Program-made: the position numbers and the translations under genes
DNA from: Pyrenophora tritici-repentis
Lineage: Eukaryota > Ascomycota > Dothideomycetes > Pleosporales > Pleosporaceae
DNA: 64,000 nucleotides
Assembly: GCF_003171515.1 (NCBI RefSeq)
Contig: NC_089390.1
Location: 1,798,001-1,862,000 of the forward strand
Reading direction: 5' to 3'
In this document: positions 31,491 through 44,429 of the stretch, one piece after another
How the letters are laid out: every line of letters starts with the position of its first letter
Position numbering within the stretch: position 1 is the stretch's first letter
Notes under the pieces: generated by a model
Seen by the model: only the letters and a program-made list of their open reading frames with translations
Databases searched by the model: none
Told to the model about the DNA's origin: nothing

Positions 31491-34400
31491 GGTGAGGGCT
31501 GGACCTGGATGGTAGCTTGGTGGTCAGTCGGGGCAAATCCGCAAGGGCCCACGAGGCGCATAACGATGAGGTCAAAGTCGATAAAGTAGCAGCATGAACT
31601 TGCACAAAAGCAATGATGAAACTGACTGCAAGACGTCAGGAGGAAGCAACTCACTGCAGAGAGCTAGAGCGCGCCAAACAATTATGCGCTGACAGCTCCA
31701 CGGCGTCTGGAGGAGGGTACCGTTTGGCCCCGCCCCTCGTCTTGCAAGGATTCAAGCTGAGGCGGTTAAAGAGGTTGGAAGTACCGGTTGTAGGTTTTAC
31801 GGCGGTACGCAGGTTGCAGCAGCGGAAGGGACAGACGAACAAGCAAAGACAGCAGGAAGTTGTTGAAAAAGCGAAAGCTGCGCAGACAAAGTGTGAGTTG
31901 ATGCGCGTGGACACCCGCCTATCAGTAACGGCGCTTAGAGGAGCAATGGCCGACTCTTGTGGCTCGAAATAGTACTGGGAGCATGGCTTGGGGCCGTGTA
32001 GCCAACGAGCAGCATGTCCGGCCGCAAAAGGCGTTTAACGGGCTGGGGTTGAGCAGCCTCATTCGCCCGGTGACTGTGAAAGGTCGACATTGTCGCTTCG
32101 GGGACTCGACGAACGAAGCAGACTCGTGGTGCCATCCTGGCGGCCAAGGTGGTGACACCGCACGTTAATGGTTAGGTTCGCGCCGGCGTGTCTATGTGGA
32201 GAAGACGAACAGCCTCTCAGAGGCCGGGACAGCACAGGGACGAGGACGCGGTAGACGGGGGTCCAAAGCACACACGAGATGCAGCGCCCCATTGGCCTAG
32301 CCATGTGCCTACCGCAGTATCATCACACTTGAGCGCTGCCATCCAGCGTATCACGATGCCGTGCGGCCGCCTGGGCCCGGCCCGTAAAGGATGATCCCTA
32401 CGTGCTCAAATATCAAACCTTCCTCGTCGACTCGATGCATATAACCACCCTCTGTGCCCGACACTGGTACACGGCTATGACTCTTCCCATCAAAGTGCGG
32501 TGACGGTAACGCCACACGACCAGAAAAATTGCCTCTCAGGCCTGTCCAAGACCAAGGCTATCGTGAGCGTGTGGCGAGAGCAGAGGGCAGCTAGCATCAT
32601 CGCGACGGGTGCCCCAAGCTTCCTGCACAACGAAGCCGCTGCCCGCTGCTCCCCCGTGAGTTGGTGGCACCATGGTCACCGTCCCTGAACGACTATCCTG
32701 CACAAGCCATGGCCCGTCCCGAAAGATACATCAACATCTCGCGCATGACGCCCGCTCTCCCCATGGCATGGTAGTTCCGACCTGACCCTCAACCCAGCTG
32801 CTTGTATTGCCGACGCATTGTAACCTCCTGCAACCCATGCTCTGACCGATGTGTCGTGTCGACACCCACAGATGCTACCTACACGTACCGCCCCGGCTCC
32901 AGGTACCATCCGTCGAACCAGGTACAAACAGATAACATGCGCTGCAGACGCTGCCCTCTAGGGCTTCCAGCGAAACCACATGTGGTTAAGCTAGCACAAT
33001 TTCATCTGCTCCCGGTTGTGATATATATGCATACCAGTTGATAGTGGCTACAAACCTCGAGCTGAACAAACTGCTCCCCCGGCTTAGCATGAAGATGATA
33101 ATCTGGGAAACAGCATTAGCTCTCTCAAACCGCCTTACACCGTTCGGGCTAATCCAACGGCATCGCAGAACCAGGCCTGAAGTTGGGCACACATGGGCCT
33201 AGTTCGTGTGAATAACTCACAAGTCTGCACACTTGCAAGCGCCCAGACTAGGACCAAGACCCTGGTCTCTCTACACCGTTTATCAGCCACTCGACCTTGC
33301 TGCCCCTCTTTTCTTCTTGTCTCCCCCCTCCCCCTCCACGAACACGACTCACAGGGCCAGCAAAGCAACAGCGAGGGATGGGCAAATTTATTTCGCTCGC
33401 ACAAATCGCATACAGAGCAGACCATCTATTCTATGTGAGACAAATGCATCAGTGTCAGACTGCAGGTCCAACCAACCGTGACACGGCATCTGCACCGATA
33501 TCCGGACGCGTGCAGTGAATGGGGATGCACTGCAACGGGGTGGAAAAGAACCCCGCAGATGGAAATTTCGCTTAGATTCGCACTTTGGCAATTGATGCAT
33601 TATTTTTTGGCGCCTTTTTTTCTTTGGGTTTCGCGATAATCTCCTCGCATTGGTGTAGGTACCCATACCATACCATTCACGAGACGCATGCTTTCTGCTG
33701 TGATTAGAACATGGCGTTGTGATGGATTGCTTTGCGTCCCGTATGCGGAGCTACAGCGCTGGCCAGAGGGGGGCGACGACGCTGCTAATTCGCTCCGTGG
33801 TTGCCCAAGAAAAGAATAAAGCTGCATTCCTTTTTCGCCCGCGGTAAACAATGGTCGAAAAATAGGCCTCCAAAAGGGAGTGCCGCTTCCATCACGGAAG
33901 AGATGTGGAGACGTTTTGTAAATCACCGGAACCAGAGCGCCACACATCTCAACAATCACACTTGCAAAATTCAGCTAACGAAGCCGTCACATCTCGTCAC
34001 GCTCATCACAATCAAATTTTGGGTGCAAAGGAGCTAGGGTTGGTCAAGAGTAAGCTATTGTAAAATTCAAAATGGGGTATATCTAAATGATGGGGGTATC
34101 AAAGAAGGAGAGAAGCGAGGTTTATGGTGCGAAAAAGGGTAAGCCGCAAAAGCCTCACTCTATACTGCGCACACAATGCCTCGCAGATAAGCGTGCCGTC
34201 CCAGCCATAATCCGTCCGATTCGCGGAGCGGGGGTATCGATGCCAAGTTCAAAACGCCTGCAAAATGCTCAAATTCCGTCACAATGCTTTCCTCCAATCC
34301 TATCCGCTAAGTCGTCTCTTTCGTTCGGTGCACCACTTCGCTTCGTGGTGGCGATAAACTGGAGGTACGTTTCAAATAAATGACGGTTGAGTCTAAGGCG

Positions 34401-34880
34401 ATCTGCATTGCGCGAACGCAGTACAAATGCATGTGCGCACCGCACGCTCATCCGCCGATGCAAGTGAAGTCGCGCCCAAATGGGTCGCTTGGTGATGGTG
34501 ATGATGATGTTGTTGTAACCCCGTTAACGAGTGGCAAGAGCAACGGTGTGACTGAACTGGTGTGGCTGACTTTGGCATCTCGAAGTAGGCGAAATGGGAA
34601 AGCGAAAAGAATGTGCCGCCAAAAGCGCAACGCGCGGCTACCACTCATCACGGAGTATTAGACAAGAGTGGCCATGGTGAGTGAGGCTGGCGGGCGTGGC
34701 GGTGTAATCATGTGACCAGCTAGCACGGGCGTGACGCGCGCGCGTGTTGCAGTGACGTTGATGTTTATCGATGTGATGATAACTGACAACGTCGTTAGGA
34801 CTACGGCGCGATTCGATGTAGTCATGTTGACTTACGATGGCACGAATGATAGCGTGCATCGGTGATGATGATGATGTTGC
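31491..34880. other. Gene-poor intergenic region
   Basis: About 3.4 kb between the start of the WD40 gene and the stop of the small gene at 34881. It has pyrimidine-rich tracts (e.g. near 33305-33340) and a small CACCAC/GTGGTG hairpin near 34331. No ORF shows a domain or coding-like composition. Confidence 0.5.
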
Positions 34881-35330
34881 TCACTCAACCTGCTCAGGTG
34901 ACTCAGAGATGGGAGTCATTGGCTTGGATGTGCGACGTTGCTTGCGACCACTGCTGCGTCGACGCTCCGTCTTGGGCTTCTTCTGGGCGTAGAGTGGGGG
35001 CAGGATGGGAACTGCCTGGGCGATCGGGTATGTTCGTGGTGGTGCTGGGGCCTCCTCAAGGAATGGGCAGGCAAACTCGTCGTCAAAGTCCTCGCCAAAG
35101 AGATCGGCATCGCTGATGTAGGACGATGGTGGACTGCGGTGGTCCAGGTGAGGTCCTGTTGGCCATGATGGGTAGGCACATGATGATGCACGGCTTGAGC
35201 TCGTCTGGGTGGAGAAGTTGCTGTAGAGAGAAGTGGTGAGAGAGGTGGTGGGAGAAGACATGCTTCTGGGCGAGATGCCGATCGGGATGGACTTTGAGGG
35301 CGAAGAGCCAGGCGAGTATTCGAAATGCAT
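34881..35330 (-). CDS. Small Ser/Pro-rich conserved-looking protein, 149 residues
   Basis: Single exon with a strong start context (CACCATG). The protein is Ser-rich at first ('PSKSIPIGISPRSMSSPTTS'), then has an acidic ordered patch 'SDADLFGEDFDDEFACPFLE', a Pro-rich segment and a basic C-terminus (QKKPKTERRRSSGRKQRRTS) ending in 'PMTPISESPEQVE'. The acidic 'DLFGEDFDDEF' patch and the basic nuclear-signal-like tail suggest a small regulatory protein; no family is named with certainty. It lies alone in a 9.5-kb gene-poor stretch, with 5.6 kb of upstream DNA before the next gene, which hints at complex control. Confidence 0.7.
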   Translation of the reverse strand: MHFEYSPGSSPSKSIPIGISPRSMSSPTTSLTTSLYSNFSTQTSSSRASSCAYPSWPTGPHLDHRSPPSSYISDADLFGEDFDDEFACPFLEEAPAPPRTYPIAQAVPILPPLYAQKKPKTERRRSSGRKQRRTSKPMTPISESPEQVE

Positions 35331-38300
35331 GGTGAAGTGGTGGTAGTGGTGGTGGTGATTGTGATGATTGCTGAAGGGATGTTCGGTGTGTAGCGTACGG
35401 GGTGGGTCTTGTGTATATACACACTTGCGGGCACTTTCGGCACTGGGAGATTTACGGTGGTTTTCGTGTTTTTTTCGTCAACTAGGGTCGCGGCAACTCT
35501 AGCGAGGTCAAAGCTTGGAAACGGGTGAAGGTCAAGATGTATGACGCCGATGTGGATAGTCCGAAGCAGGGTTTGCCGGTACTAGTCCGGGATAGCGTCG
35601 GGGACTCGTCTCGAAAAACTCAGCAGTAAGCTTGGAACTGTGCGATGATGGAGTATGGGGATGCAACAAGCAAGCGGGTGGACACTGTCTTAAAGTAGTT
35701 GCACGGGGATCGTGGGAGGCGGAAGGGTCAGGCGTTCGAGTCAGGCAGAAGCAATCTGGTGTGTCTCGAAATGGAGATCAGATGGAGGTCTGGACGTGGG
35801 GACTGCGGAAGCACACGTTCCATATATCCTCCGTCGAAAAGCAACAATCGACGCCTCGCTCCGGTCCGCATGAAACGCTTTGTTTAGCGCGTTGTGATTT
35901 GCCTTTTTGCTATGAGTCGGTGAGCGACCGCCTTTTGGAAGGGGGTGCGGCGCCGAGCCGTGGTTGGCGCACTCTCAGACCGCCCCTTCAAAGGATACAC
36001 CATTCTGGGCTACCTTTACCGTCAGCCCCGTCTGCTCCGCTACGCCTGGGGGCTCATCCCGGCTGTCGGGGCACCTCGACCGCCCTGTCAACTTGCGCAC
36101 ATGCGGATTGCGATGACTCGGCCACAGGACGATTTGTATCCTTGTTTGCCTGGTCGTGATAACGGGGCATGAATTACAGAGAATCCGCCTAGGTGCAGGC
36201 ATGACTGGAGCCTCGTCGTCACAGGCATCCAGGAGGTGAATGGAAATCCTGCTTCGTCGCCCTATCACTAGGACCCTGTATTGCCAGCTTGCTTTGGAAT
36301 CCTGATCCTGAAAAAGCACCAGCTGGCAAGGGATGTGACAGTGACAGCGGTTACGCCCCCCACGACTCATTCCGCGCCACGCCCGTCTCCGCGAGGGTCT
36401 ATGCGGATAAGATTCGTCGCATTACTCAATACAGTAAGCTTATTGCCAGAGGATCATCTCGGGGATGCGAGACAGACCCTTTTCCACTCCCCACGCCGCC
36501 GGATCAAGGCGTGCAACTTCCACGAAAGGAAACACGAACTGCACACCCCGGCTCACTGGCCGCCTCTCCGTACGGCCTGCGAAATTGACTGCGTGAAAAT
36601 TTGCCGGTGGATTACGCGCCTGCTGCCCAAGTGTCAATATCTGCCAGCTGCCAGCGCGACGAATCGTGCCTGATGACTCACTCTAGCTGTGGCTATTTGC
36701 GCGCCCCCGTCTGCAGTCACATAGTGGCTGCCATGGTGTTTTGCCTTGCACTAGCCATCCAGACAGTGAGATCGCCGACACGGCGAAACGAAACTTGTCC
36801 ACAAACTTTCTCTAGCGAGCAAGGCCTCGGCCGGGTTTGCGCCTCGGAAGTTGGCCTTTCCACCACGCTTCGAGCTTTAGCCGGTCGTAAACTGGGGTAC
36901 ATACAGTAGGTACCTATCACATGCGCGTACCTAGGATGAATACATACCCGACACAACTTGTAGCTTCTAGCTCACGGATCCCCTTCACGGCACCTACTTG
37001 GTTTGCGAGACACGGAGCGAGGTAATATCGCCACCAATCGCTATACGGGAGGTTTATGTCGGTCCGCAATAATTCAGGCTACTTGTTCTGATTCCGACAA
37101 CCGCCACACAATCGCTTGGTGAGACGGTCATGCTCGCATCCGCAGCGGATCCACCTCTACTTGGTACCAAACATGATGCAGCAACCTTCCATTCCTGAAT
37201 GCACTAAAAATGTCCATCCATCCAACCTGTACTACCCGACTACTGACGGCTTACGTGCAGCGCGCAGGACGCTGAGGAGACCTGTTGTGATGGCCGGGTA
37301 ACATGCAGTAAGCAAGCTTCGGGACACCAACCTTCGCATCTGGCATGGCATAATCTCATAAATGGAACACAACCATCAGCCCTGTCAGCACTATGAGACC
37401 GAATCTGGCTGGGTGCAACATAAACGTCTATGCTCCATCTCCATGTTCATGCGCGGCACATATAGCAAAGCCGTTCAGCCTGCACGGTACACGCAACGCG
37501 TGGAATCTGGGGTCGAAGTCGTGTCTGTGCACGCAATTACGGGGATCGTGAACCTGGGTATGGAAGGTTCCATTCTTCCATTCCGAATAACCGCGGGGAA
37601 GATGTGCTCGTGCACGCTCCCCGTGTCCAGAAAGACCCGGTATTGTTGCGAGCCAGACCCAACCGAGGCTACATACAGTACGAGTGACGCTCGGAAATGC
37701 CCTTTACTCGTCCATGGCCAATTTGATTGTCTAGATTGCACACTATCACGACCGAGCTACGTTTCCGCCATCTTTTGCCCAAGTTGCACGCCAGCCCGGC
37801 CGAAGACCAGTTTTAGAATTAGAAGGTTTTTGGAGGCAAAACCTTCTCCAACACTCTAATGCGGCAAAGCTGCTCCGGTAACGAGAGCCGCATCAGGCAT
37901 GCAGGGACAAACTCTGTATGACGAACTCGGCGTCTGTACCGCCCTTGAAACCCTTCTAAGGCGCACAACCTCCCTTTTCGCGCTATGCAGCAGAAATCGT
38001 CGTCAAAGCAACTTTGCCGCAACCCACCCCCTTGGTGTCAGCATGTCTCTTGCTCGTGCTGAAAAAATGACGTCGTTAGGCACTTCATCACAGTATGAAG
38101 CCGACGAGACACCGACGCTACACTGGTCAACACAGCTATCACGCAAAATCTCTGCCTTCTCTCCACTTCCCGTAGTGTACTTGTACATGTACCAGGTCGC
38201 GGTGTGTGTGGTGAATGCACGTGAGCGGATCGTTACATCATCATGCCGCTGAGCTAGAAGCCCCTTTCTGGAAGTTCCAATGTTTCAAGTGGAGTCTTGA

Positions 38301-40966
38301 TAAGACCCTTTCTGTTGACGAGGAAAATATCGACACGGCCATGTGGAGAGGGAGGATACCGACCTCCGGCATGTTTTCGTTGGAGAGGTGGCCGACTCAT
38401 GGGCGTTGCTAACAGGACTGGCGAAAACCGGCCGGGTGCTGTGGCTGTGGAGCTGGTGTTGCAGCCTCAGTTCATGCGGCGCGCACGCGGGCGGAGGGAT
38501 GATTCCGTGCGCGTGCGTGCTTGATACCTACTCCACTCACCTTGTGGATACCATCATCTACAACTCGACTCGATCATTAAAACTAAACCCTCGCTTACAA
38601 GCGGCTGAGATGATTCCAATTTCTCTCGTTTCTTCTTTCTCCTTGATCAAAAAAGGAGAAGAACTTTTAAATTTCGCTTGTCAAGATAGACACTACACAG
38701 AGTCTCCAAGGCTGAATCCTTTCAATATATATACTTGCCTATTAGGGAAACACAACCGCCTCATGGCTCCTAGGTCGACTCCCTTGCTGTACATCGCGGC
38801 TCAGACCGCCTTTGCGATCAACAAGAGACCCTGCGTCTAGCGACCTGCAGCTTGGCAACTCACAGGGCGAGACGGCATCTAGGACAGCTGATCCGCACAC
38901 TGTTTATCTACTCGACATTTATTTTTCCGCCATACTATAGGCGACGAGGGTACGTGCCGTAGAGATACTCCGGTGGGTAACAAGGATTATGCGGAGAAAA
39001 AGTATCGTGAAACCAATATTACTCCGCATTTACAGTGCAGCGAAACAAAATGAAGCTGTTGCCCCCCGGACAAGTGCACTTGGCTGTTTTTTCGCGTTAC
39101 CGCGTTGTTGTTGCAGCTTGATCAAATCTCAAGACACTCATTACACACGGAAATTCAGGCAAATACTCAGCTGGTAGCTTGTGTCAAACCTCCCCCCCGC
39201 TAAGTTTAGTGTACACATGTCACCCCCCATCCTTCCTACATCAGCTTAGTCTAGACTCTGATATCGCATTTTTGTTGTTACCCCTCATCGCAACAAGTAT
39301 CCAAATCAGACCAACCCGAAGCCGCAACGCAACGCGCTATGGGCGGTGAGGTGAGTCACCGCCGCTCTCATCCATGTCCTTATCTGCCACAAACCCGTTG
39401 CGCCATTGCTGCTGCACAACACGCAGTATGCAGCACAGCACGCAAGCCTGTCGATCTCCCAGGTGCGGTCTGAGCTGTCAGATGCACGATAGCGCCCCCT
39501 CACCCAACTCATCCAACGGCTTTCCTTCTCAACAAGCCACCCACCGCCCGACTACTATCGTGCTCAACATGGCTTTCGCTCTACTGTATGTCCATACCGA
39601 TAAGTGAAATCGCCACCGCGACAAGAGCGGCATTTCGCTTTCGCATGATAATTGCCTTTCCCATCCATGTTTGGTTTTGGCTATTTTCGCCTTCGTCTCG
39701 CTACTACACACACATGTGCGGCCCGGACTTTCTATGGTAGGCCCGATTAGTATTTCGGGGGTGCGATTGCGTGTTACCCAATGACGACCCCACGCGCGGT
39801 CGCAGCACATCACAGGCATGTGTTTGTTTTTCGCTTGCTTGCGGCATGCTTGCTTCTGTTTGCTTTGCTGCATGGCTCCGACGCTACTGGACTCGGTGTT
39901 CGTAGGGCAAGCCGCTCACGGCGCACACATGTGAATTTTGCGTCCTGCGAGACAGAGAGAGACCGAGGAAGCTAAGCGCTATCATACCCACGCAGCACGC
40001 GTTATCCTTCACAGGGAGAGTGACATGCCTTGTTGGCTTACTAGTCTATTCTCTTTTTTTATCCCCTTCTGCGCGACTTTCTTGCTCTCGCTCCACTTTC
40101 GCTGTTCTGCCTGATTACCCGTTGTGGTAATAAGAGAGATTTTTTTTTTCTCTTCCGTTTAGAGTATCAATGACGGAGTGGAGTTGCACGGGTGGAGTAG
40201 GAAGTGGAAAGTGGAGTGGGAAAGTGCTTGGAGTTTCGTCATTATCTTCGCTGTGGGGGTTGGGAGGAAGCATGGGGATGGGTGGGTTGGTGGGGTAGGA
40301 GAAAGTGGAGGAGGTATTGCAAAACAGTGGAAATTTTAGTAATCTCTCCTCCTCCGCACTTTTGTCACAGTCCTATATTTTGCTACTGGAGGTGTGGGGA
40401 TTTTGGTGGGTATCCAGCCCCTGCATATGTTCGTACTGTCTTTTTTTTCTGCCACCGTTTGAAAAGGGGAGGGCTGTTTTTCCTTGGCGGGAAAAGCAGT
40501 TGTGTAGGATATCGTCATTGTGGGGGTCGGAGTTTGCTCGGGAGATGCGATCTCGGCGACGTTGTAGATTCGCGAGGGAGGTTTCTGGGCATGTGAAATT
40601 CAAGGTTACCTCGAAAGATCATGAGGGGAAGCTTGTTTTGCGATCTTGGCGAGAATTTTTAGGACTGTAAATCTTGATTGCTACTCGTCTGATGGACTGA
40701 CTACACTAGGGCACTCGTTCTACGATCGGATCCGCTTGTGCTCTGCCATTTCATTCTTGCAAAAACGCAGTAGCTGATGTCGCGTGAACGGAATCTCGAT
40801 CATAGCATGGCGCCCCCCAAGGTAACGATGCCAACACCTACCTAGATCCGATAACATCCGGAATGTATGGCTATTGACAGCCGCCATGTGCGTACGTATG
40901 TCTGTAATACGGTGCGGAGCCGGACTACAGCAAGGTAAGTACCTCATTCACAAACACCGCGGCATT
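35331..40966. other. 5.6-kb gene-free region upstream of the 149-residue gene
   Basis: Many short frames, none with a domain, good codon bias or a credible start; the longest are about 165-175 residues and look random. Pyrimidine-rich tracts occur near 40040-40160. It may be an extended regulatory region, a long untranslated leader or a non-coding RNA locus; nothing in the sequence alone decides. Confidence 0.5.
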
Positions 40967-42487
40967 TCAGGCCGACGTCCAGTAGCCATGCCAGTTGTAC
41001 TTCAGTACCTCGTTACCCCAGGACGTCCATCCACTCACAAGGTAGCGAGAGAAGACCTCCAGCGCACTGTAGTCAGTCGGGTCCAGCAGATAGGGTTCAA
41101 GTAAAGTCTTCAGGCACGGCTTCCGTGAGTGGATGTCAGGTACAGCAGCGATGACTCTCCTCTTGATGTTTGGCGCATGTGCCATGGTCGTCCACGAGTT
41201 GGGCGCTGCGCGACCCAAGAGTAAGATCTCGTATGGCTTCCGCATGGCGCTATCAATGTCAAACATGGGCTCGCCCTGTGTCGTAGTCTTGATCCAGACC
41301 CATTCCTCAACCAGGCCCACGTTCCACGCCTCGAACAGTCCACCGGGACCCAGCACATGTACTCTCAAAGCCTCTTTGTTTGTGATCCAGACGCCCACCA
41401 GCGCATTGTGTTCGAGGTAACTGTCAATGTCCATGTTCAGTAGCATCTTCTTGAGGTACGGCATGCCTCCAACTTGTTCGTAAGCGCCCTTGCGCTTGGC
41501 TGAACGATTGGGCCATGGTGGGTCCAGCAGTACTAGGTCAAAGTGTCGTGGAAGGGTAAACTCGTCGGTAAGCTCTCGAAACGACGTACGGAAGGCATCC
41601 GAGGCAGTGGAATCGCTGAGAAACAAGGTCGATCTGGGTGGTACTGTGAAACGATACTCTTGACCCGGCAGAGTAGATTGCGGCGTAGGTTCGGTAATTG
41701 TCAGCTCCAGAGATTGGCGGTTGGGATTGTGGAAGGTACATGTCCATGGTTCCGTTTGGGCTTCGTGGCTGGCCGTTTCTGCAACCTGTGTACCACTTAC
41801 AGACTCACGTGCAGGCTGGTACGACACGATCCATTTGTGTGCGCCCACGGCCGGTCCTGCGGCCTCGGATGTTGCACCGAGGGAGACCATCATCTGCTGC
41901 AGATTGAATGCAGTGTCGTCTCCCTTGCGTTCGCTCCACGAGGCCCACTCTCGCATTCGGGACTCTAACTCTTTTTCGGAGATTTGGTCAACGTCCATGG
42001 CTTCCTCTTCCTTATGCGATGGCCTCTGGGACATTAGCTTACGCTGTGCGCACCACGGGCTTGAAACCTTTGTGCGGATTTGGGAGAGTGCATGCTCAAC
42101 GAGAAATTTGTACCGCACGTCATCGATATGTAGTGACTGGAAGTCGAGATTGAAGGGATCCACGTTTTGGGGAGAGGTAGTTTCGAGTCCCCCGTCTTGT
42201 TTGCTCGCACGCAGGAGTTCGGTCTGCTCCACCAGCATGCTGTTGGTGTCTGGAGATGTCGCTTTCGCTTTCTTTGTCTTGGGCTGATAGTCTTCTTTTA
42301 GTACGATGGGCGCTTCTAACGGTGCAGTCGATAGGAGTACATCCGAGCGATCGCCTTGAGCAGCTGTAATAGACTTTGGAATATCGATTAACGTAATGTC
42401 GCACTCCGCATTTTGGTACAGGATGGGGTTCACGGGCGCCATGATGAATTCCATGTGCATGAGTGGTTGATGGGGTTGGACCATCAC
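40967..42487 (-). CDS. MT-A70 family N6-adenine methyltransferase, METTL4 type
   Basis: Single exon, 506 residues; a start at the twelfth residue (MEFIMAPVNP) is also possible. METTL4 enzymes methylate adenine N6 in DNA or in RNA such as U2 snRNA (m6Am). Seen: N-terminal 'LIDIPKS', the catalytic motif 'LVLLDPPWPNRS' with DPPW at residues 322-325, then 'LVGVWITNKEAL', 'EEWVWIKTTTQGEPMFDID', 'KPYEILLLGR' and the substrate-loop 'IHSRKPCLKTLLEPYL', in the order of the MT-A70 fold. The 'KRKGAYEQ' after DPPW and the 'HSRKP' motif favour METTL4 over IME4/METTL3. It is divergent from LEU5. Confidence 0.88.
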   Translation of the reverse strand: MMVQPHQPLMHMEFIMAPVNPILYQNAECDITLIDIPKSITAAQGDRSDVLLSTAPLEAPIVLKEDYQPKTKKAKATSPDTNSMLVEQTELLRASKQDGGLETTSPQNVDPFNLDFQSLHIDDVRYKFLVEHALSQIRTKVSSPWCAQRKLMSQRPSHKEEEAMDVDQISEKELESRMREWASWSERKGDDTAFNLQQMMVSLGATSEAAGPAVGAHKWIVSYQPARESVSGTQVAETASHEAQTEPWTCTFHNPNRQSLELTITEPTPQSTLPGQEYRFTVPPRSTLFLSDSTASDAFRTSFRELTDEFTLPRHFDLVLLDPPWPNRSAKRKGAYEQVGGMPYLKKMLLNMDIDSYLEHNALVGVWITNKEALRVHVLGPGGLFEAWNVGLVEEWVWIKTTTQGEPMFDIDSAMRKPYEILLLGRAAPNSWTTMAHAPNIKRRVIAAVPDIHSRKPCLKTLLEPYLLDPTDYSALEVFSRYLVSGWTSWGNEVLKYNWHGYWTSA

Positions 42488-42906
42488 AAGGAAAAGTTTT
42501 CCACTTGTCTACAGACAGTTTCAAGGCATGAATATCTGCCCCGAACCACGTGTGCAAAAGTGAACCAGACTCAGTGCTTTCTCGCGTGACATATAACCAT
42601 GGTGAATCCCAAGCATCGTGTTTACATACTCGACATCACGTTCCTCGATATCGTGGGGAAGATATCGATGGGTAGCGTCGGATTAACAGCGACTATGTGG
42701 GATCCCCGACCGGAAACAGATTATCTCAGCCTCGGCAACGTCATTGCCGAGTTTCAAGCCATCAACCAGCCAAAGTCCGCCGCTTTCTAATCCACACGCG
42801 ACCTTTTCCTCCCCTTCACGCATGCCCTCATAGCCATACGCTACAACTAGATTCTACACATATAATTACACATGTCGCGGTAGTCGCACGCGCAGCCCGC
42901 CCTGGA
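42488..42906. promoter_or_regulatory. Divergent promoter between the METTL4-type gene and LEU5
   Basis: About 420 bp separate the two starts. No distinct factor site noted. Confidence 0.5.
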
Positions 42907-44151
42907 ATGTCCACGTACCTCCGCAATGACGGAAGCAAACCGAATATCATGACCACGACCGCGGCGCAAACCAACAGCGCAATAAACACACTTCCCGACC
43001 ATGACGCCGTCATGTCTGCGAGGAAAGAAGGAGGCGCAGACACAGAGCCTGGGAGGAGGAAGAAGACGGATAAGAAGAGCATGGAATATCTCATAAAGAG
43101 TGGCCTGGCGGGGGGCTTCGCTGGATGCGCTGTACGTCAGGAAACCACTGTCATCGGGATAGCATGTATACTGACCCGTCACTAACAGGCCAAAACCGTA
43201 GTCGGCCCCCTCGACCGAGTAAAAATCCTCTTCCAAACCCGCAACCCAGAGTTTGCGAAATACGCTGGTTCCTGGTCTGGATTCCCCACTGCAATCCGCG
43301 ATATATATGCCAGCACCGGTGTGCGCGGGCTCTTCAAAGGTCACTCTGCAACACTTCTCCGTATTTTCCCCTACGCCGGCATCAAATTCTTGGCCTACGA
43401 GCAAATCCGCGGGCGCCTTATAAAAACAAAGGCGCAAGAAACACCCGGCCGACGCTTCTTATCCGGCAGTCTCGCTGGCATGATGAGCGTCTTCATGACC
43501 TACCCACTGGAGGTTATCCGGGTGCGCCTTGCGTTCGAAACAAAAGAATCCGGCCGTAGCAGTTTAAGTTCCATAATCCGTAAAATATACGCGGAGCGCG
43601 CACCCGCCGTTTCATCGTCACACAACACCAACATACCCGTGGTAGCGACGGCAACCCACGTCGCCCAAAAAGTAACCCCCTCATCCGGCCTTCCCAACTT
43701 CTTCCGCGGCTTCACGCCCACACTACTCGGAATGATACCATACGCCGGTGCCTCCTTCCTCGCCCACGACTCTATGTCAGACCTCATGCGCATCCCTATC
43801 CTCGCACCCTACACCACTCTCCCCAACACTTCCCGCGAAGAATCCTCAACCACATCCCACAAGCCCGCGCAACTGCGCTATTGGGCTGAGCTCTTCACCG
43901 GCGGGATCGCAGGCTTTGTCTCGCAGACAGTGTCGTATCCACTTGAAGTGATCAGGCGACGAATGCAGGTTGGTGGTGTGGTGGGTGATGGGCGGCGACT
44001 GAGTATTCCGGAGGTTGCCAGACGCGTTTATGCGGAGAGGGGGTACAAGGGGTTTTTTGTGGGGTTGTCGATTGGGTATGTCAAGGTTGTGCCGATGGCG
44101 GCTGTTAGCTTTTATGCGTATGAGAGGGGGAAGTATTATTTGGGGATATAG
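42907..44151 (+). CDS. LEU5: Mitochondrial coenzyme A carrier (LEU5)
   Basis: Two exons, 42907-43131 and 43189-44151 (intron 57 nt, CTAAC branch site); 395 residues. A start at 42949 (MTTTAAQTNS) is also possible. This mitochondrial carrier family member brings CoA into the matrix. The three carrier signatures are visible: 'PLDRVKILFQ', 'PLEVIRVRLAFE' and 'PLEVIRRRM', each after 'GLAGG', 'SGSLAGMMS' or 'TGGIAGFVSQ' helix starts. The intron falls exactly inside the first signature, between 'GGFAGCA' and 'AKTVVGPLDRVK'. 'GHSATLLRIFPYAGIKFLAY' and 'GFTPTLLGMIPYAGASFLAH' are hallmarks of the Leu5/SLC25A42 group. Confidence 0.92.
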
Positions 44152-44429
44152 GTCATGGGATTAGAGGGACTCAGCGTCGTTTGTTTGTATCGTAAGGGAT
44201 ACTTCTCGCGTTGTTATAAAGGGGGCCAGCTTGTAGAGCCGTATACCTAGATGGGAGTTCCGCGCCTACTAGATATGGCAGGATAAGTACATAGACAGGA
44301 TTAGCACATACATGCCACTGAATGCATACATGACAAAGAGCTTTCACCAAATCACCACAAAACCATCAGCCGTGCTTGAAACAAATACGGTATATTCGTA
44401 CATCTAGAATACCACTACTACCATCCCCT

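Noticed and set aside
37362..37859. 165-residue ORF in the gene-free region
   Set aside because: Cys/Pro-rich random-looking composition, no domain, no clear promoter or splice pattern.
38343..38840. 165-residue ORF
   Set aside because: Composition looks random and no family is recognised.
42599..42790. 63-residue ORF between METTL4-type gene and LEU5
   Set aside because: Lies in the divergent promoter, no family, short.
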